From positions 1 through 8,887 of the forward strand of contig CALKWL010000416.1 of assembly GCA_938004235.1 (NCBI GenBank): a stretch of DNA of 8,887 bases, in the 5' to 3' direction. A program made the position numbers and the translations under genes. Position 1 is the first letter of the stretch. The number at the start of each line of letters is the position of its first letter. This document shows positions 5,706-8,887 of the stretch, in pieces. This stretch comes from an uncultured Gammaproteobacteria bacterium (lineage in GTDB: Bacteria > Pseudomonadota > Gammaproteobacteria > Halothiobacillales > Halothiobacillaceae). The notes beneath the pieces were generated by a model, which did no database searches, was not told the origin of the DNA, and saw only the letters and a program-made list of their open reading frames with translations.

Positions 5706-7067
5706 ATGACAAACAAACGCGAATCAATCCATGGCCAGTGGTCATCCCGTTGGGCGTTCATTCTTGCGGCGACCGGTGCGGCAGTGGGTTTGGGCAATAT
5801 CTGGAAGTTTCCCTACATCATGGGGCAGAACGGCGGCGGAGCCTTCGTCATGCTGTATCTCGCCTGCATCCTGCTGGTGGCGACGCCAATTTTTATCGCC
5901 GAAGTCATGCTGGGGCGACGCGCAAGGCGTAGTCCGGTGCAGGGCATGACAGTATTGGCGCAGGAGGAATGTGCATCTCCTGCCTGGAAGTACCTGGGCT
6001 GGATGGGCGTGATCGCCGGATTCCTGATTTTGAGTTATTACAGCGTCATCATGGGCTGGGCGATGGCTTATGTTGAACGGGCGATGACGGGCAGCTTCCA
6101 TGGGCTAGATGGCGCAGCGCTCAAGGCGATGTTCGAGTCTTTCAAGGCCAATCCCATGGAATTGTTGTTCTGGCACAGCCTCGCCATGCTGATTACCATG
6201 CTGGTGGTGGTGCGCGGAGTGCGCGCTGGTTTGCAGGCCTTCACGGTGCTGTTGATGCCTGCGCTATTCGTGATTTTGCTGTTGCTGGTGGGGTATGGCT
6301 TGAGCACCGGGCATTTCAATGAGGCATTCAGCTTTATGTTCGCTCCTGATTTCAGCAAGATCACGACGCATTCAGTGGTGGTGGCGCTGGGACATTCATT
6401 CTTTACGTTGAGTATCGGCATGGGGCTGATTATGGCCTACGGCTCGTACATGCCGGAGAACGTGTCGATCGCGCAGACGGCGCTATTGGTTGTGGCTGCC
6501 GACACAACCATTGCGTTATTGGCGGGTCTGGCGATTTATCCCGTGGTGTTTGCCAATGGCCTGGAGCCTTCGGCGGGGCCGGGTCTGGTGTTTCAGACCT
6601 TGCCGATCGCCTTTGGCCAGATGCCGTTGGGCGTATTGATCGGAACACTGTTTTTTGCGCTGTTGACCCTGGCGGCCTGGACGTCCTCAATTTCGATGAT
6701 CGAGCCAGCCTTGGCGCATATGGTGGAAAAGCGCGGCTGGACGCGGGTACGTGCAGGGGTGTTGTTGGGGCTGGCGGCGTGGTTTGTTGGTATCGCCTCG
6801 GTGCTGTCATTCAACTATTGGAGCGAGCTTAAGCTGTTCGGCAAAACTTTTTTCGAGCTGCTGGACTTCACAACTTCAAACATCATGCTGCCGCTGGGCG
6901 GATTGCTGATTGCCATTTTTGCCACCTGGATGATGCGTCGTGAGTCCAGTTTCGATGAATTGGGCATGTCGCCGCGCGGGTACGCCTTGTGGCGCACCCT
7001 GACCCGTTATGTCGCACCCGTGGGGATTGTGGTGATTTTTCTGTTCGGCCTTGGGCTGATCGGATGA
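5706..7067 (+). CDS. Neurotransmitter:sodium symporter (SNF/NSS) family transporter
   Basis: Inner-membrane, Na+-driven uptake carrier of the LeuT-fold NSS family. Bacterial members usually import amino acids; the substrate here cannot be told. The 453-residue protein starts with a short polar N-terminus. TM1 contains LAATGAAVGLGNIWKFPY (20-37), where G24, A26, V27 and N31 match LeuT sodium-site positions. NGGGAFVMLYL (42-52) and TPIFIAEVMLGR (60-71) follow. The TM6 region has FFTLSIGMG (232-240, T234 matching LeuT T254), D266 lies in TM7 (LeuT has N286 near here), and the TM8 region has AAWTSSISMIEP (323-334, T326/S327 matching LeuT T354/S355). About 11 hydrophobic helices fit bacterial members. 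The start at 5706 was chosen because the N-terminus then matches the family; the frame open from 5541 crosses smpB and its leader. The ribosome binding site is weak. The stop overlaps the ratA start as ATGA. Confidence 0.93.
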   Translation: MTNKRESIHGQWSSRWAFILAATGAAVGLGNIWKFPYIMGQNGGGAFVMLYLACILLVATPIFIAEVMLGRRARRSPVQGMTVLAQEECASPAWKYLGWMGVIAGFLILSYYSVIMGWAMAYVERAMTGSFHGLDGAALKAMFESFKANPMELLFWHSLAMLITMLVVVRGVRAGLQAFTVLLMPALFVILLLLVGYGLSTGHFNEAFSFMFAPDFSKITTHSVVVALGHSFFTLSIGMGLIMAYGSYMPENVSIAQTALLVVAADTTIALLAGLAIYPVVFANGLEPSAGPGLVFQTLPIAFGQMPLGVLIGTLFFALLTLAAWTSSISMIEPALAHMVEKRGWTRVRAGVLLGLAAWFVGIASVLSFNYWSELKLFGKTFFELLDFTTSNIMLPLGGLLIAIFATWMMRRESSFDELGMSPRGYALWRTLTRYVAPVGIVVIFLFGLGLIG

Positions 7068-7504
7068 GCCGTTTGCACCGCGAGGCCATCGTCCCTTACA
7101 CCCCGAGTGAAATGTTCGCCCTGGTGGACGCGGTTGAAGCCTATCAGCACTTCCTGCCCTGGTGCAGCGATTCTCGACGGCGGCAAACTTCGGAGGACGA
7201 GGTGATTGCCAGCGTAACCATCAGCAAGGGGGCGTTGCGCAAGACCTTTACCACGCACAATTTTTTGCAGCGTGACAAAATGATCGAAATGCGTTTGGTC
7301 GATGGGCCGTTTAAACACTTGCACGGCTTCTGGCGTTTCGCCCCCCTGGGTGAGGGCGGCTGCAAGATCTGTCTCGATCTGGAGTTTCAGTTTACCAACG
7401 CACTGGTTGAGTTTGCGGTCGGTCCGGTATTTACCACGGTTGCCGGTGAAATGGTGCGCTCGTTTCAGCGCCGTGCGGAGCAGGTCTATGGCCGCCGCGT
7501 CTGA
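7064..7504 (+). CDS. ratA: RatA / COQ10-like START-domain protein
   Basis: Member of the SRPBCC/START fold family that contains E. coli RatA and mitochondrial COQ10. E. coli RatA was reported to block 70S ribosome association, while COQ10 homologues bind ubiquinone, so the true role here is open. The 146-residue protein fills the family length. Seen: REAIVPYTPSEMFALVDAVE (6-25), YQHFLPWCSDSR (27-38), KTFTTHN (60-66), LVDGPFKHLHGFW (78-90), LEFQFTNALVEFAVGPVF (106-123) and MVRSFQRRAEQVYG (130-143). The start at 7064 overlaps the transporter stop by 4 nt and matches the family N-terminus; the frame open from 6989 lies inside the transporter gene. Translation is probably coupled to the transporter. 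It overlaps ratB by 17 nt. Confidence 0.95.
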   Translation: MSRLHREAIVPYTPSEMFALVDAVEAYQHFLPWCSDSRRRQTSEDEVIASVTISKGALRKTFTTHNFLQRDKMIEMRLVDGPFKHLHGFWRFAPLGEGGCKICLDLEFQFTNALVEFAVGPVFTTVAGEMVRSFQRRAEQVYGRRV

Positions 7505-7832
7505 AACGCTCCGATCCGCGTTGACCGAGCCTGAACTGATTGAGGTCGAGGTCGCGTATGCCTTGCCGGAGCGACAAACTTTGTTGCGCATCGAGGTGCC
7601 GCAGGGCACGACGGCAGAACAGGCCGTGCAACGTTCGGGATTGCTTGCGCGTCACCCTGAACTGGATCTGGGCGGCAGCAAGCTGGGCATTTTTGCCAAA
7701 GTCGTGCCGCCGCAGCGCGAGCTGCGCGAAGGCGATCGGGTGGAGATTTATCGTCCGCTAATCGCCGACCCCAAGGCCGTGCGCCAGAAGCGTGCCGAAG
7801 AAGGCAAGAAGCTCAAGAAGGGCGGCGGATAA
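7488..7832 (+). CDS. ratB: RatB / RnfH family ubiquitin-like fold protein
   Basis: Small protein of the RnfH/UPF0125 family with a predicted beta-grasp fold. It commonly follows ratA and has sometimes been called its antitoxin, but the pairing as a toxin-antitoxin module is disputed and its molecular function is unknown to me. The 114-residue protein shows EVAYALPERQ (21-30), TTAEQAVQRSGLL (41-53), KLGIFAKVV (65-73) and the strongly conserved GDRVEIYRPLIADPK (82-96). It ends in a lysine- and glycine-rich tail. The start at 7488 has GGAGCAGG at 7477-7484 and leaves a 17-nt overlap with ratA; upstream in-frame ATGs lie within ratA. An N-terminal extension of about 16 residues precedes the usual family start. 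Confidence 0.93.
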   Translation: MAAASETLRSALTEPELIEVEVAYALPERQTLLRIEVPQGTTAEQAVQRSGLLARHPELDLGGSKLGIFAKVVPPQRELREGDRVEIYRPLIADPKAVRQKRAEEGKKLKKGGG

Positions 7833-7916
7833 GGAAGCGCTGTTTGAGCTGGGCTTTTACAGGGCGGGACATGGATGCCCCGCACGCAGAGCAATCACAA
7901 AGCGATTGATTTGCGA

Positions 7917-7949
7917 ATACCGAGTCCGGGCAGGAAGCGGACTCGGTAT
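7917..7949. other. Perfect 12-bp stem-loop between convergent ratB and bamE
   Basis: ATACCGAGTCCG (7917-7928) and CGGACTCGGTAT (7938-7949) are exact reverse complements around a 9-nt loop (GGCAGGAAG). It lies 84 nt after ratB and 26 nt after bamE on the other strand. Neither side has an adjoining T-run, so it is not a standard intrinsic terminator, although a shared transcript-end structure is the simplest reading. Weaker inverted repeats flank it: GCGGG/CCCGC near 7864-7883, CAATC/GATTG near 7892-7908, and GCTGAA/TTCAGC at 7951-7980. No protein-coding feature is visible in the 143-nt gap. Confidence 0.6.
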
Positions 7950-7975
7950 GGCTGAACAACACATGGATGAGTTTT

Positions 7976-8347
7976 TCAGCTTCCTGTCAAGGGGAGCGTA
8001 GGCAACTCGGCCAGCGGCGGTTCAGAGCGATCCAGCCTGCCGTCGGCATTAAAAAACAGGGCGAATTTGCGTTGCACAGGCGCGTTCTTACCTGCTTTGT
8101 GGAAGTAAATGTAATCCCAGCGATCAGCATGGAACATGTCGTCAAGCATGGGCGTACCCAGCAGGAAACGCACTTGCTCCTTACTCATGCCCGGCTTGAG
8201 CTTCGCCATGTTCTCATCTTCGAGAATATTGCCCTGGTTGATATCCATTTGATAAGGTTGAAGAAAAGACGGCATGGAGCTGCTGGCGCAGGCGCTCAGC
8301 AGGCAGGGTAGAGCGGCGGTAAGCAGGAAAAGGCGCGCGTGTTGCAT
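7976..8347 (-). CDS. bamE: Outer membrane assembly lipoprotein BamE (SmpA/OmlA)
   Basis: Lipoprotein subunit of the BAM complex, which folds beta-barrel proteins into the outer membrane. The 123-residue precursor has a lipoprotein signal peptide with lipobox LSAC and lipidated C20. The residue after it is alanine, not aspartate, consistent with outer-membrane sorting. The BamE domain shows YQMDINQGNILEDENMAKLK (32-51), PGMSKEQVRFLLGTPMLDD (52-70), DRWDYIYFH (75-83) and a final FALFFNADGRL strand pair. No strong Shine-Dalgarno site precedes the ATG. It is divergent from fur and convergent with ratB, the same neighbourhood I recall from Pseudomonas (smpB, ratA, ratB, omlA, fur). Confidence 0.95.
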   Translation of the reverse strand: MQHARLFLLTAALPCLLSACASSSMPSFLQPYQMDINQGNILEDENMAKLKPGMSKEQVRFLLGTPMLDDMFHADRWDYIYFHKAGKNAPVQRKFALFFNADGRLDRSEPPLAELPTLPLTGS

Positions 8348-8368
8348 GGTCTTGTGTAACGGGCTGTG

Positions 8369-8396
8369 AAGATATTCGCGATAAAATACACTTCAA
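8369..8396 (-). promoter_or_regulatory. Candidate bamE promoter
   Basis: On the minus strand TTGAAG (8391-8396) and TATCTT (8369-8374) are separated by 16 nt, each matching the sigma-70 consensus at four of six bases. Transcription would start near 8362, about 15 nt before the bamE ATG. This is a weak match supported by its position. Confidence 0.3.
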
Positions 8397-8448
8397 GCTG
8401 GTTTGCATCTACTATTTCCGAACAGATGCGGCATCAACACGTACCGGT

Positions 8449-8476
8449 TTGCGACTCAAGAATCACCTTATTTAAT
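8449..8476 (+). promoter_or_regulatory. Candidate fur promoter
   Basis: TTGCGA (8449-8454), a 16-nt spacer and TTTAAT (8471-8476, five of six bases of the -10 consensus). The implied transcript start near 8483 would sit on the AAGGA ribosome binding site (8483-8487), so either the true start is further upstream or the leader is very short. I see no convincing Fur box in the bamE-fur gap. Confidence 0.22.
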
Positions 8477-8493
8477 CGTTTCAAGGACTGCCC

Positions 8494-8841
8494 ATGGAAG
8501 TGAATGACCTCAAAAAAGCCGGTTTGAAAGTGACTTTGCCGCGCGTACGCATTCTTGAGCTGCTGGAACAGCACGCCGATCAGCATCTTTCTGCGGAAGA
8601 TATTTACCGTCTGCTGCTGGATAACGACGAGGACATCGGTTTGGCCACCGTTTACCGCGTGCTCACGCAGTTCGAGGCGGCGGGAATCGTATGCCGTCAC
8701 CAGTTCGAAGGCGGCAAGGCGGTGTTCGAGCTGATTTCCAAAGGCGAGCATGATCATATCGTTTGCGTGAAAACCGGAGTGGTGGAAGAGTTCCACGACC
8801 CGGTGATTTACGAGCGTATTCAGAAAATTGCCGAAGAGCAT
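8494..8841 (+). CDS. fur: Ferric uptake regulator Fur (3' end lost to adapter sequence)
   Basis: Iron-responsive dimeric repressor of iron uptake genes. Codons 1-116 are genuine. The winged-helix DNA-binding domain includes LKKAGLKVTLPRVRIL (6-21), HLSAEDIY (31-38), IGLATVYRVLTQFEAAGIV (48-66) and FEGGKAVFEL (71-80). The dimerization domain begins with GEHDHIVCVKTGVVEEF (84-100). Likely metal ligands H31, E79, H86 and H88 are present. The CxxC of E. coli Fur is CVKT here (C91, T94), as in Pseudomonas-type Fur. AAGGA at 8483-8487 is the ribosome binding site. The frame has no stop: after H116 it runs into adapter and would read RSEERRVGKECRSRW, which is not Fur. About 20-35 residues of the real C-terminus are missing, including further metal ligands. 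It is divergent from bamE; in relatives recN often lies beyond. Confidence 0.95.
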
Positions 8842-8887
8842 AGATCGGAAGAGCGTCGTGTAGGGAAAGAGTGTAGATCTCGGTGGT
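8842..8887. other. Illumina TruSeq universal adapter (sequencing artefact)
   Basis: The last 46 bases match, without a mismatch as I recall the oligonucleotide, the reverse complement of the TruSeq universal adapter. They begin with the hallmark AGATCGGAAGAGC and continue through GTCGTGTAGGGAAAGAG to CTCGGTGGT. The final 12 bases of the adapter complement are cut off by the window end. The match starts exactly where the fur reading frame stops resembling Fur. This is read-through of a short insert left in the assembly, not chromosomal DNA. Confidence 0.97.

Noticed and set aside
7064..7832. ratA-ratB as a toxin-antitoxin system
   Set aside because: The pair is a conserved housekeeping neighbourhood. 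RatA belongs to the COQ10/START family and RatB to RnfH; the sequence gives no support for a mobile or addictive module, so I did not present it as one.
1..8887. CRISPR arrays, tRNA or rRNA genes, insertion sequences, prophage or attachment sites
   Set aside because: I saw no direct-repeat/spacer pattern, no tRNA-like cloverleaf, no transposase or integrase coding sequence and no compositional break. The content is core chromosomal genes.

Overview
The window is an ordinary, densely packed stretch of a proteobacterial chromosome, most probably from a non-enteric gammaproteobacterium. The reasons are the gene set (cytochrome bc1 genes next to sspA-sspB; rnhA-dnaQ; smpB, ratA, ratB, bamE, fur), the close match of SspA, SspB, RNase HI, SmpB, RatA and Fur to gammaproteobacterial sequences as I remember them, and the PVWY form of the cytochrome b Qo motif. 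The DNA is GC-rich throughout and I see no abrupt change in codon use. I cannot name a genus.

Layout. Positions 1-1610 hold the end of petB (cytochrome b, 5' end outside the window) and petC (cytochrome c1), overlapping by 4 nt. A 250-nt gap follows with tandem stem-loops, a probable terminator and an extended -10 promoter. Positions 1861-5035 form a tight five-gene rightward run: sspA, sspB (GTG start, 4-nt overlap), a YafS-like methyltransferase, rnhA (20-nt overlap) and dnaQ (3-nt gap). smpB lies on the minus strand, convergent with dnaQ and divergent from a neurotransmitter:sodium symporter-type transporter. That transporter overlaps ratA by 4 nt and ratA overlaps ratB by 17 nt. After a convergent gap with a perfect 12-bp stem-loop comes bamE on the minus strand, divergent from fur.

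How the genes relate. PetB and PetC are two of the three redox subunits of the quinol:cytochrome c oxidoreductase. SspA is an RNA polymerase-associated stress regulator, and SspB delivers ssrA-tagged proteins to ClpXP. SmpB is the tmRNA partner that allows such tags to be added, so both ends of trans-translation quality control lie within about 3 kb. RnhA and DnaQ serve replication (RNA:DNA hybrid removal and proofreading). BamE serves outer-membrane protein assembly, and Fur controls iron homeostasis.

The right end is not genomic. From 8842 to 8887 the sequence is the reverse complement of the Illumina TruSeq universal adapter. It truncates fur after codon 116 and would give the protein a false C-terminus. 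I found no novel system. The most useful observations are this artefact, two unexplained symmetric intergenic elements (5631-5679 and 7917-7949), and the methyltransferase with a degenerate SAM-binding motif.
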